Translations under genes and position numbers: made by a program
Notes under the pieces: model-generated
Seen by the model: the letters and a program-made list of their open reading frames with translations, nothing else
What the model was told of the DNA's origin: nothing
Database searches by the model: none
Assembly (NCBI RefSeq): GCF_029360765.1
Contig: NZ_JARKNA010000009.1
Span: 1 to 64,000, forward strand
Length of the DNA stretch: 64,000 bases
Source: Terrimonas pollutisoli
Lineage (GTDB): Bacteria; Bacteroidota; Bacteroidia; Chitinophagales; Chitinophagaceae
Direction of reading: 5' to 3'
In this document: positions 25,058 through 33,871 of the stretch, one piece after another
Layout: each line of letters opens with the position of its first letter
How positions within the stretch are numbered: position 1 is the stretch's first letter

Positions 25058-26467
25058 ATGTTCATTAAACAATTATACACCGGCTGCATCAGCGAAGCGG
25101 CCTATTATATTGAAAGCAAAGGTGAAGCGGCCATTATTGATCCGCTTCGTGATATTGATGTTTATCTCGACCTGGCCAATGAAAGAAAGGCTACCATTAA
25201 ATATATTTTTGAAACGCATTTCCATGCTGATTTTGTAAGTGGGCATCTTGATCTTGCCAAAGTGACCGATGCGCCAATTATATATGGCCCCGAAACTGTT
25301 ACAAAATTTAAAGCCCATATAGCCAAAGATGGTGAACAATTTAAGATCGGGGATCTGACATTGGAAGTATTGCATACACCGGGCCATACGCTGGAATCAA
25401 CCTGCTATTTATTGAAAGATGAAAATGGTAAAGATCATTGCATATTTACCGGCGATACCCTGTTCGTAGGCGACGTGGGTCGTCCCGACCTTGCGCAAAA
25501 AGATTCAACAATAACTACTAACGAGCTGGCGGGAATGCTATATGATAGTCTGCAGCAAAAAATTGTTCCCCTGGCTGATGATGTAATTGTCTATCCTGCG
25601 CATGGCCCTGGCAGCTCCTGCGGCAAAAACCTTGGGCCCGATACAGACAGCACTATCGGTGAAGAAAAGCAATTCAATTATGCATTAAAGGCAACAAGCA
25701 GGGAAGAGTTCATAAAAGTGGTAACGGATGGTATTCCACCACCGCCTCAATATTTCCCCATCAATGCACGCATCAACAAAGAAGGGTATGAAAGTCTTGA
25801 TGATGTATTGGAACAGGGTATGAAGCCATTATCGGTGGCTGAATTTAAGAAAAGGATGGATGCTGATACAATCGTCCTCGATACAAGAAACTCTGCTGAA
25901 TTCACACAAGGATTTGTGCCGGGTTCGGTAAGCATTGGCCTCAATGGCAGATTTGCCGAGTGGGCTGGTAGCCTGTTGCCTTTTGATGTTCCGCTATTGC
26001 TGGTAAGTGATCCCGGTAAGGAAAAAGAAAGCATTATCCGTTTGGCAAGAGTCGGGCTCGACCAGGTGCAGGGATACCTGGAAGGCGGTTTCGCTGCCTG
26101 GAAAAATAGTGGCGAACCTGCGGACATGATCATTGAAGTAGAAGCGGATGAACTGATGATGGATATCCCTTTTGATAAAAATCTCGTCGTAGTTGATGTT
26201 CGTAAACCGGTGGAGTATGCCGAGGGTCATCTTGCAGATGCTATCAATATTCCGCTGAACGAAATGACCGATCCGGCGAGTATGGCAAATATCGAGGACC
26301 GTCATAATTTATATGTTCATTGCGCCAGCGGCTATCGCAGCATTATAGCAGCATCGCTTTTGAAGCGCCAGGGCATTCACAACGTTCGTAATGTTGTTGG
26401 CGGCTGGAATGCAATCAAAGAGCAGGAAAAAGTGGCGATCGTGAAAGATGCGAGTGTGCTGAACTAG
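25058..26467 (+). CDS. MBL-fold hydrolase with two rhodanese domains
   Basis: A 469-residue protein. The N-terminal metallo-beta-lactamase domain (about 1-210) has THFHADFVSGH, where the fifth position of HxHxDH is Phe rather than His, then HTPGHTLESTC and FTGDTLFVGDVGRPDL. Two rhodanese domains follow. The first (about 260-355) has no cysteine in its active loop (LLVSDPGKEKE). The second (about 365-460) has the active-site loop VHCASGYRS with Cys. This layout matches persulfide dioxygenase (ETHE1-like)/sulfurtransferase proteins handling glutathione-like persulfides. Sulfide or persulfide detoxification is likely, but other low-molecular thiols may be used. Confidence 0.85.
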   Translation: MFIKQLYTGCISEAAYYIESKGEAAIIDPLRDIDVYLDLANERKATIKYIFETHFHADFVSGHLDLAKVTDAPIIYGPETVTKFKAHIAKDGEQFKIGDLTLEVLHTPGHTLESTCYLLKDENGKDHCIFTGDTLFVGDVGRPDLAQKDSTITTNELAGMLYDSLQQKIVPLADDVIVYPAHGPGSSCGKNLGPDTDSTIGEEKQFNYALKATSREEFIKVVTDGIPPPPQYFPINARINKEGYESLDDVLEQGMKPLSVAEFKKRMDADTIVLDTRNSAEFTQGFVPGSVSIGLNGRFAEWAGSLLPFDVPLLLVSDPGKEKESIIRLARVGLDQVQGYLEGGFAAWKNSGEPADMIIEVEADELMMDIPFDKNLVVVDVRKPVEYAEGHLADAINIPLNEMTDPASMANIEDRHNLYVHCASGYRSIIAASLLKRQGIHNVRNVVGGWNAIKEQEKVAIVKDASVLN

Positions 26468-26514
26468 CAAGTACAGATCAGGCCTGGGATGTTGAATGAT
26501 CCGCCTAAGGTTGT

Positions 26515-27399
26515 TTATTGGATTATTGCCGGATATCCTTCTTTCCATTCGTGTCTCCATCGTCTGTGACTCCATAAATAGTTAGAAGGATTTTTCCGAA
26601 TGGTATCTTCCAACACTTTTTTATACATAAGCGTTAACTGTTCAGCCGTATGATCTGTTCCATTTTCCGTGATAGGCACAATGCGGAATTTATAATAGCC
26701 CCGTTTCACTTTCTCAAATCCTACAAATACAACGGCTGTATTATTTTTTACGGCGCCTTTACCCGGGCCTGTTACAAAAGGTGCTGGCTGGCTAAAAAAT
26801 TTTAACCAAAAAGCATTAGCAGGATTACTGGGGTTTTGATCTGCTGCTAAGGCAAGTATATATTGATTGGTAAAGACATTGTGCATTTTATTTCTAAAGT
26901 CCCTGGTCGAAATCATGATAGTGCCATACCTCGATCTTACTTTAAAAAAAATTTTATCTATTATTTTATTATTTACCGGGGCGTATATCCCTACAAATGG
27001 GATTTTCACATACATCGCATATACCAGGTTTGCAAATTCCCAGTTAAACTGATGCCCCGCCATAATGTGAATGTTTCGGCCCTTTGCAATCAACTCGTTG
27101 ATATAACCAAACTCACAATGGCTTCGCTTCTCCACTTCTTTCCTACTTATTGAGATCATTTTGATGGACTCAATAAATGTATCCGTAAAATTGAGGTAAA
27201 ACTCTTTGGCAATTTTTTGCCTTTCCTGCAAGGACTTTTCCGGAAAAGCAATAGCAAGATTGTTTAGCACCACATCCTGCCTGTATTTCATGATCCTGAA
27301 AAGAATGAAAAAAGCAAAATCAGAAAGAAGATACAACACTCTTAAAGGCAACAGCGAAATAGTATATAGAACCCCGTAAACGATATAGTACAGAACCAC
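26515..27399 (-). CDS. Lysophospholipid/lipid A acyltransferase (LpxL/HtrB-like)
   Basis: Membrane-bound acyltransferase of 294 residues. An N-terminal hydrophobic helix (YYIVYGVLYTISLLPLRVLYLLSDF) precedes VVLNNLAIAFPEKSLQERQ, the conserved opening of the LpxL/LpxM family. The catalytic HxxxxE motif is MAGHQFNWEF. The later NPANAFWLKFFSQPAPFVTGPGKGA and LWSHRRWR blocks are also typical. It probably adds a secondary acyl chain to lipid A or an aminolipid. The first codon is GTG within a repeat element (27391-27548), an unusual place for a start site; no better downstream start preserves the first helix. Confidence 0.88.
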   Translation of the reverse strand: MVLYYIVYGVLYTISLLPLRVLYLLSDFAFFILFRIMKYRQDVVLNNLAIAFPEKSLQERQKIAKEFYLNFTDTFIESIKMISISRKEVEKRSHCEFGYINELIAKGRNIHIMAGHQFNWEFANLVYAMYVKIPFVGIYAPVNNKIIDKIFFKVRSRYGTIMISTRDFRNKMHNVFTNQYILALAADQNPSNPANAFWLKFFSQPAPFVTGPGKGAVKNNTAVVFVGFEKVKRGYYKFRIVPITENGTDHTAEQLTLMYKKVLEDTIRKNPSNYLWSHRRWRHEWKEGYPAIIQ

Positions 27400-27548
27400 G
27401 ATTCTTTTGATTTATATGGATTTTGCGGAACGCAAAGAACCACGAATTTTTTTGATTTATATGGATTTTACGAAAATAAAATGGCCACTTTTGAAAACTC
27501 CTTTAACATCCCCTAAATCCACTTTTTAATCCGATAAACCGTGGTTCT
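27391..27548. repeat. Inverted-repeat-bounded element with internal direct repeats
   Basis: CAGAACCACG (27391-27400) and its exact complement CGTGGTTCTG (27539-27548) bound a 158-bp AT-rich stretch. Inside, a unit of about 45 bases is repeated in tandem (CCACGA ... TTTTGATTTATATGGATTTT, starting at 27396 and 27440). It has no coding capacity. It resembles a miniature inverted-repeat element and supplies the GTG start of the acyltransferase gene. Confidence 0.55.
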
Positions 27549-27549
27549 G

Positions 27550-29151
27550 TCATAGTACAATATTCTGAACAAGTTCACTCTTATCCGGGTAGTCCGTATT
27601 GTAGTGCAATCCCCTGCTCTCCTTGCGGAAACTGGCGCCTTTTACAATCAGGTATCCAACGGTGATAAGATTGCGAAGTTCCAGCAATTGTGGTGAGAGG
27701 GTCGCTTCCTCGTATAATTTCTCCGTTTCTTCCCACAACAAATCGAGGCGGCGCATGGCTCTTTGCAAACGAATAGTGTTTCTTACAATGCCAACATAGT
27801 CACTCATTACCTGTTGTAGCTCTTTCAAGCTTTGCGTTATCAGGATCATTTCTTTGGGCTCACTGGTACCCTTTGCATTCCAGTCAGGCACATCCTCTTT
27901 GAGGGAAATATCCTCCGCCTTCTCCACCACATCCAGGTAGCAACGATGGGCAAACACCATGGCTTCCAGCAGTGAATTACTGGCCAACCGATTGGCGCCA
28001 TGCAAACCGGTACTCGAGCACTCGCCACACACATATAAATTCCGGATAGATGTTCTGCCCCATTCATCTGTTTTAATGCCACCACAGCTATAATGTGCAG
28101 CAGGCGCTACCGGTATCATATGCTCTGTAATGTCAATACCGACGCTCAGGCATTTTTGATAAATATTGGGAAAATGTTCAATAAATTTTTCTTTACCAAA
28201 ATGCCGGCAATCAAGCCAAACGTGTTCTGTACCGGTCCGTTTCATTTCACTATCGATCGCCCTCGCTACAATATCCCTTGGCGCCAGGTCCTTTCTTGGA
28301 TCATATCGCTCCATAAAAGCTTCGCCCTCCTTATTACGAAGAATGCCGCCATCGCCCCTTACTGCTTCAGTTATAAGGAAGGCCTGTCCCCGCAAACCCG
28401 GTTCATACAATGCTGTAGGATGAAACTGGATAAACTCCATGTTTTCTATCCGCCCTTTTGCCCGGTACACCATCGCTACACCGTCGCCTGTTGCAATAGA
28501 GGGATTTGTTGTCGTGCGATACACCTGGCCATTACCACCTGTAGCCAGCAAAGTGAATTTTGTTAATATTTTTTCAATACGATTGGTTTCAAGATTGAGC
28601 ACATACACTCCATAACATTCAATATCCGGAGCTGATTTGGTAACAAGATAGCCCAAATGGTGCTGCGTGATAATATCGACTACAAAACAATGTTTGATGA
28701 TCTCAATATTTTTTTGAAGAGAAACAGCTTCCAATAAAGCCCGTTCCATTTCCCAACCTGTGATGTCTTTGTGATGAATGATGCGAAATTCCGAATGACC
28801 GCCTTCTTTGCCTAATTTATAATCGCCGTCTTTTTCCTTGTCAAACCTGGCTCCCCATTCAATCAACTCTCTCACCCTGTCCGGGCCTTCCTTCACTACG
28901 ATTTCAACAACTTCTTCATTGCACAACCCATCGCCTGCTATGAGTGTATCTTCAATATGCTTTTCGAAACTGTCCTTCTCCAGGTCATTCACTACAGCTA
29001 CACCGCCCTGCGCATACTTGGTATTGGTTTCATCAGCAGCAGCTTTTGTCATTACCAATACTTTTTTTTCAGGAAATTTTTGGGCTACTTTCAAAGCGTA
29101 TGTCAAACCCGCAATGCCCGTACCTATTACTAAAAAATCAGTTTGCCGCAT
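27550..29151 (-). CDS. nadB: L-aspartate oxidase
   Basis: First enzyme of the aspartate pathway to NAD, 533 residues, oxidising L-aspartate to iminoaspartate with FAD. The N-terminal FAD-binding motif DFLVIGTGIAGLTYAL, then TKYAQGGVAVV, and the substrate-binding region GIKTDEWGRTSIRNLYVCGECSSTGLHGANRLASNSLLEA are as in NadB, including the active-site segment (HFPTALYEPGLRGQAFLITEAVRG). The C-terminal helical domain (LRNLITVGYLIVKGA) is complete. It starts at 29151 and has no other nad genes beside it. Confidence 0.96.
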   Translation of the reverse strand: MRQTDFLVIGTGIAGLTYALKVAQKFPEKKVLVMTKAAADETNTKYAQGGVAVVNDLEKDSFEKHIEDTLIAGDGLCNEEVVEIVVKEGPDRVRELIEWGARFDKEKDGDYKLGKEGGHSEFRIIHHKDITGWEMERALLEAVSLQKNIEIIKHCFVVDIITQHHLGYLVTKSAPDIECYGVYVLNLETNRIEKILTKFTLLATGGNGQVYRTTTNPSIATGDGVAMVYRAKGRIENMEFIQFHPTALYEPGLRGQAFLITEAVRGDGGILRNKEGEAFMERYDPRKDLAPRDIVARAIDSEMKRTGTEHVWLDCRHFGKEKFIEHFPNIYQKCLSVGIDITEHMIPVAPAAHYSCGGIKTDEWGRTSIRNLYVCGECSSTGLHGANRLASNSLLEAMVFAHRCYLDVVEKAEDISLKEDVPDWNAKGTSEPKEMILITQSLKELQQVMSDYVGIVRNTIRLQRAMRRLDLLWEETEKLYEEATLSPQLLELRNLITVGYLIVKGASFRKESRGLHYNTDYPDKSELVQNIVL

Positions 29152-29518
29152 TTAATTAATATTTGTGGGGAGCTAAGTTACTATTATGTGCATTTCCCTG
29201 ATATTTTATTCATTACAATAAAAAATCCGGTGCTTCATCTTTTACGATCTGCGTTCGTAACCTTCCTAACCATAAAGTGGTATTGTTTTAAATTACTTCG
29301 TAAGCTACCTTAGCGGTCCACTTTTACTTTACAAGTCAATTTCTTCACCACACAGAGCTGATTTATTACTTATTGCAGGTAGCAGCAATGGAGTTGTGGT
29401 TCTGATCAACAAAGTCCTTAAAAAATTATCGCAGTAAAAACCGGTAAGCAAACCCGGATAGAAATCTTTTGCATCATCTGAAGATGAATGCAACTATTAA
29501 CCATTAAACTTTTATTTT
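29152..29518. other. Divergent intergenic region, no gene seen
   Basis: This 367-bp AT-rich gap separates nadB (leftward) from the four-gene cluster (rightward). It must hold both promoters, but I find no exact TAnnTTTG box, no hairpin worth naming and no small gene. Confidence 0.5.
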
Positions 29519-30838
29519 ATGGCAAATGAAATGAAAACACGGGAAACAAGTCTTCCCTGTTGTCCCGACTTAATCAAGGATGATCATTGTGATGTGATCA
29601 ACTTCAGCAGGGTACTCACCTATCCTACTACTGTAAATGCTGCCGGGCGCAGAAGGGTTTCAGTAGAAGTGATCCTTCATTTTAAATTTTCACGATGTAC
29701 ATTGGGGCTTACGCTTGGTGACCCGGCGTACAGTACCACATTATTACCAGGAGAAAAAGTAAGACTGAGCACTACCGACAGGCGCAGCCGGTTTAGTTAT
29801 GACAGTGAGACCAAAGTGAGCTATCGAAGTGAGCAAATTTCTGAAGAGCAGTATTACATGACAGCCGTACAAAAGTATATGGCCGATGCTTCTGCCGCCC
29901 AATCCGGCCATGCTGAAAGCTCATCAGAAGGTCACTGGGATTTTCACGGTGATGCGGAAGGCAGTGTAAATCCTTTTAGTTTAAGTGCCAGCGCCAGCAC
30001 CAGTGCCAGTGGAAATCATAACAATCATTCCGTAGCGGATTACCTCAACCAGCAGAAGTCGCATGTACAAAGTTCCGCATCACAGGCAGTAAGCGCTACC
30101 CGTAAAGCCCACTCCGTTTCCATTGGCGAAGTGAGCAGCCGTACGCATATCGAAGGTGAATCGGAGGATCACTTTGAAGCATCATCAAGAGAGTTCACCA
30201 ATTATAACAAATGCCATGCGGTAACTTATATTTTTTACCGGCTGAATAAAAAACAAAAAATAAAATTTGAACTCGTTGCTATTGAAAGAAGGGTATTGGA
30301 TGATAATGCACCTGTTGGTGGTGTATTACAACCGGGGGCAAGAAAGGTCCCCATCGCATTAGTACCGCAGGATATTCCGGCCACAGTAACAATTAAAAGA
30401 GCAGCTGAAATGGCGACTGCTGCCGGCGTCAGTGCACGAAGCGCCAATGTTGAATTCGCATCTTTCGCTGCAGCCCCGTCCCCGTTATTAACAAAGCCCG
30501 TTTTTACATCTGCCCAAAATTTTGGAATACCGATAGAAGGTGAAACCCGCAGCCAGGCGCTGAAAGAAGTAGATGAGCAACTCATGGCCAAAAACCTGAT
30601 TGATAAAGCCGGTAATGTAACCAAAGAAACAAAACAGGCCATTGAATTTGAATCAGAATTTTCATTACCCACACCCGGCATTATTGTAAAAGGATGTCTG
30701 GATGATTGTGATGTATGTGAACCACAGCTGAAAGAAAGAATGCAATTGGAAAATGATCTGCTCCGCAAACAAATAGAACTACTGGAAAAATCACAGGAGT
30801 ACAGATGCTGTCCGCCTGCGCCGGTGATCAGTGATTAA
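29519..30838 (+). CDS. Unknown 439-residue protein, cluster gene 1
   Basis: I cannot assign a function. No signal peptide or membrane helix is present. The N-terminal part (about 50-115) is compact and beta-rich (VEVILHFKFSRCTLGLTLGD, TLLPGEKVRLSTTDRRSRFSYDSE). A long Ser/Ala/His-rich low-complexity region follows (about 120-230, with SLSASASTSASGNHNNHS). A second beta-like block contains YIFYRLNKKQKIKFELVAIERRVL. The C-terminus has a Cys cluster (GCLDDCDVCEP), a short coiled coil (ENDLLRKQIELLEKSQ) and a final CCPP. The Ser/Ala region plus a coiled coil with terminal cysteines suggests a structural, assembling protein. It opens a rightward cluster with genes at 30981, 33286 and 33600. Confidence 0.6.
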   Translation: MANEMKTRETSLPCCPDLIKDDHCDVINFSRVLTYPTTVNAAGRRRVSVEVILHFKFSRCTLGLTLGDPAYSTTLLPGEKVRLSTTDRRSRFSYDSETKVSYRSEQISEEQYYMTAVQKYMADASAAQSGHAESSSEGHWDFHGDAEGSVNPFSLSASASTSASGNHNNHSVADYLNQQKSHVQSSASQAVSATRKAHSVSIGEVSSRTHIEGESEDHFEASSREFTNYNKCHAVTYIFYRLNKKQKIKFELVAIERRVLDDNAPVGGVLQPGARKVPIALVPQDIPATVTIKRAAEMATAAGVSARSANVEFASFAAAPSPLLTKPVFTSAQNFGIPIEGETRSQALKEVDEQLMAKNLIDKAGNVTKETKQAIEFESEFSLPTPGIIVKGCLDDCDVCEPQLKERMQLENDLLRKQIELLEKSQEYRCCPPAPVISD

Positions 30839-30980
30839 GAAACGTTCTGAATAATCGGCGATCACATTTTTTCAATTTCAAATTTTTCCAGAGTATTCCT
30901 TATCCGTGCCCTTATTTTTCTTTAACCCGCTGAACTACGCTGCTAATGCAGAAATGTTCAGCCATTAAACCTTGTCAGCT

Positions 30981-33281
30981 ATGTTAATTACAATGCAAGG
31001 CAACTGGACAGTTGCCGTAAAATCAAAATCTGCTGCTTTTCCCCAGCGATTCATCATTGCTGGAGCTGTTGCAGGCAATGGCACTTATAACGGAGTCACT
31101 GCAACTCCTGCTGTCAGTGTTATTGGCGACCAATGGACTATTGCCATACAAAATGATGATGGAAGTGGTTTTCAACTATCGGATACCCGTATCAAATTCC
31201 CGGTTAAAATCGGCAACAATGTAAGTTTCGATATTGAATCAAACGATGCGGGAGCCGATGCGGATTTCAACGATCTCATTCTTACCTGCAGTACTGTATT
31301 CAGTGAAAGTGATTTTTTAATCTATGGAAATGTTACCCGCTATTCAGGCTGCATTATCAATCCCTGCATCAGGCGATGGGTGGTGGTGGATACTTACAAA
31401 GGATTATTAGAAGCATTGAAATATCCGAAGCTCCGCGAAGTGATTGAAAAATTATATCCTGAAAGAGTTCCGGTTGTTCCAATACCACCTGACCCTCCTC
31501 CCTATTTTACACCGTTGATGATAAACCTGCAGGATGAAGCGCAGTTACCGCCAAAATTGGCTAATGTATTTCGCAGAACAGATAGCACAGACACTGATCA
31601 AAAGACTGCTCCAAAAAAAGTAAAAGCCGAAACTAATACTTCACGCCTTAGTTTTTCAAGAACAGCCGTTGTTGGCGGAGCTGCAGCCTCTATGGCCAAT
31701 CGTTTTGCATATGATAAGGTGGCATTGGGAGCTATCAAAGATTCATTGAAGTTTGTATGTACTACCGGACCTGCTGCCAACATCACTTTAAACTTTGAAG
31801 AATATGATCGAACAGCAGCCGAGCTGGCGGGTGGTCCTTATACAGGTACAGGCAACCGGACTGTATTGGGTAGTTCTATTACCGATATGTTTGGAAATTA
31901 TATTTTCCGCTTTCGTCAGAGCCTTTCTGAACTGGCTGATGAAGTAACTGAAGATATTGCAAGCGGCGAAACAGAAGCTTTCCAGATATTACCTGATGTG
32001 ATCGTAAAAGTAAACCAACTGGCTCCCTTCTTTACTACGCTGTTTGAAAGTGCGCCTTATTTCAATATCCCTTCGCTGAAACGAGTTGATCTTTGCTTAC
32101 CCGACAGCAAGCTTCCTTCATCTTCCATTTGTTTCAATGGCAATTTGGTCGGTAGTCTTGGTAATGTTTTTGTAGGTGGCAATCAAAATACAACGGCAAG
32201 CACATTACCTGCCAGCTTAGACAGAAACGGGTACAACAATCATCTTCGTGCCGACGGAAAAGTCACGGTGCATAATACCCAGGCATTATTCAATATTGAT
32301 TGCGCCTGTTGGGGAGGTACCATTGATATGTTTGGCTGTATGTTTAATATTCTCCGGAAAAAATCAGACCCCATCATTCGCAATTACACAATAAGGTACA
32401 GGAGGGCTGGTACATCCAATTGGGAATTTGTAAACCAAACTTATCTGCATCCAAAATTTTCAAAACGGAATTTGCCTAATTATAATGGTGACCAGGTAGG
32501 CCCCTTCTTAACACCACTGCATATTAATGGAAATGGCAATCCTAAAGTAACGGTGCCCGCCTATATCAACATACAGGCAGAAGTAAATGTGGATGGTGTT
32601 GACTGGGAAGCCAGCCACCTGGATCGCTATATGCAACTCAACACAAATATTTATGATTGGGATAATGCCAGCAACTCACATTTACCGGGTAAAATTTATT
32701 TTCGTGTGGACGGATGGGATAGCAATGGCAAATTAGTGCCAGGCGCCACAGATCTTATTGCGTTATTCATCAGCAATAAAACGCTTGATTTTGGATTAGG
32801 CGCTGTTGATTTTGTAAGCCCGATTGAAAAAATACCTTGTGGCCTGTATAAAATGGCTGCATCAGAATTAAACACAGCTTTGCGGATTCTATTCAAAGCA
32901 AATGATCCGTATGGATTTGTCAATCATTATAAGCTGACATTCAGTAAATGTCCTTCGGCTATTAAGTTAGATATTCTGAGCCCGGCATTACCTGAAAATC
33001 CCAATATATCAGGAATATTGGTAAATGGCGTAAACGCTAATAATACCGATGGCAACGACTGCCCTGGTAATACCGGCACCATTGCTGATTTTGCAACCAC
33101 CGGTTTTGTAAATGTGGAATTGCAACCCGACAGCACAGAAGGCGGTTGGCTGAAATCGACAGAAGAATTTGGTGTATTCAGTGTTCACTTAGAAGCATCA
33201 AGAAGATCAACGAATGGGTATAATTCCGGTATTGAAGGACTTTACCTGGCTTCAGCAGCATTTTATATAATCAAAAAATAA
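30981..33281 (+). CDS. Unknown 766-residue protein with DUF4114-like start, cluster gene 2
   Basis: Large protein of unknown role. I start at the ATG at 30981 (MLITMQGNWTVAVK) rather than the TTG at 30972. No signal peptide is seen. The first 110 residues form a beta domain ending in DAGADADFNDLILTC, similar to the acidic DxDFNDL motif of DUF4114-type calcium-binding domains. A proline-rich hinge (VPVVPIPPDPPPYFTPL) follows, then a large region with beta-sandwich-like stretches (LNFEEYDRTAAELAGG; NYTIRYRRAGTSNWEFVNQTYLHPKFS). Cysteines are spread through it. The lack of a secretion signal with an apparently extracellular-type fold is odd. The DUF1360-like gene starts 4 bases after its stop. 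Confidence 0.6.
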   Translation: MLITMQGNWTVAVKSKSAAFPQRFIIAGAVAGNGTYNGVTATPAVSVIGDQWTIAIQNDDGSGFQLSDTRIKFPVKIGNNVSFDIESNDAGADADFNDLILTCSTVFSESDFLIYGNVTRYSGCIINPCIRRWVVVDTYKGLLEALKYPKLREVIEKLYPERVPVVPIPPDPPPYFTPLMINLQDEAQLPPKLANVFRRTDSTDTDQKTAPKKVKAETNTSRLSFSRTAVVGGAAASMANRFAYDKVALGAIKDSLKFVCTTGPAANITLNFEEYDRTAAELAGGPYTGTGNRTVLGSSITDMFGNYIFRFRQSLSELADEVTEDIASGETEAFQILPDVIVKVNQLAPFFTTLFESAPYFNIPSLKRVDLCLPDSKLPSSSICFNGNLVGSLGNVFVGGNQNTTASTLPASLDRNGYNNHLRADGKVTVHNTQALFNIDCACWGGTIDMFGCMFNILRKKSDPIIRNYTIRYRRAGTSNWEFVNQTYLHPKFSKRNLPNYNGDQVGPFLTPLHINGNGNPKVTVPAYINIQAEVNVDGVDWEASHLDRYMQLNTNIYDWDNASNSHLPGKIYFRVDGWDSNGKLVPGATDLIALFISNKTLDFGLGAVDFVSPIEKIPCGLYKMAASELNTALRILFKANDPYGFVNHYKLTFSKCPSAIKLDILSPALPENPNISGILVNGVNANNTDGNDCPGNTGTIADFATTGFVNVELQPDSTEGGWLKSTEEFGVFSVHLEASRRSTNGYNSGIEGLYLASAAFYIIKK

Positions 33282-33285
33282 AACC

Positions 33286-33588
33286 TTGTTTTTTGTTTTA
33301 TCAATACTGGCCACCTGGCGGTTAACGCATTTATTTTCTAAGGAAGACGGTCCCTGGAATATGATCTATCATATCCGCAAAGCAGCCGGAGCAGGTTTCT
33401 TCGGAAACCTGCTCGACTGCTTTTATTGTTTGAGCGTCTGGATAGCTTTGCCATTTGGTATTTGGCTTGGAAACAACTGGTGGGAAAAAATTTTGTATTG
33501 GTGGGCATTGTCAGGTGGCGCATGTTTGCTGGAACAATTAACAACATCCCATTTACAATCAAATAAACCTGATTACAAAGAAGATTAA
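33286..33588 (+). CDS. DUF1360-like small membrane protein, cluster gene 3
   Basis: A 100-residue membrane protein beginning at a TTG four bases after the preceding stop, so probably translationally coupled. Two hydrophobic segments flank a short loop: FFVLSILATWRLTHLFSKEDGPW at the start, and CFYCLSVWIALPFGIWLGNNWW plus ILYWWALSGGACLLEQL. The RLTHL-ED-GPW opening and the CFYCLSVW motif resemble DUF1360 proteins, which I recall from sporulation and phage-like settings; their function is unknown. The Cys-x-x-Cys (CFYC) may bind metal. Confidence 0.6.
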   Translation: MFFVLSILATWRLTHLFSKEDGPWNMIYHIRKAAGAGFFGNLLDCFYCLSVWIALPFGIWLGNNWWEKILYWWALSGGACLLEQLTTSHLQSNKPDYKED

Positions 33589-33599
33589 AAAATACAACT

Positions 33600-33857
33600 A
33601 TGTGCAATTGTGGCAATAAAAGAAATGAATTTACACAATCGTTAATCGGAGCTGTAAATGATGAAAGAGTTCGATCACAACTATGGCCGGATGTGAGTTT
33701 CGAGTATACCGGCGAAACTGCTTTATCTGTTACCGGTTATATAACCGGAAAAAAATACCGTTTCCATCATCATGGAGACATACAGTTGATTGATTACCGG
33801 GACGCATCAGCTATGATGGCCGTACCTGTGCTCAAAAAAGTAAAAGGCAAAGAATAA
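33600..33857 (+). CDS. Small Cys-start protein, cluster gene 4
   Basis: A small protein of 85 residues starting MCNCGNKRNEFTQSL, with a later block FEYTGETALSVTGYITGKKYRFHHHGDIQLIDYRD. Sequences of this TG..YRF kind occur, as far as I remember, in phage tail or capsid neighbourhoods, but I cannot prove the link. No signal peptide. It begins 11 bases after the DUF1360-like stop and ends the rightward cluster; a convergent gene lies 14 bp further. Confidence 0.55.
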   Translation: MCNCGNKRNEFTQSLIGAVNDERVRSQLWPDVSFEYTGETALSVTGYITGKKYRFHHHGDIQLIDYRDASAMMAVPVLKKVKGKE

Positions 33858-33871
33858 GCCTGTTTAGATGA

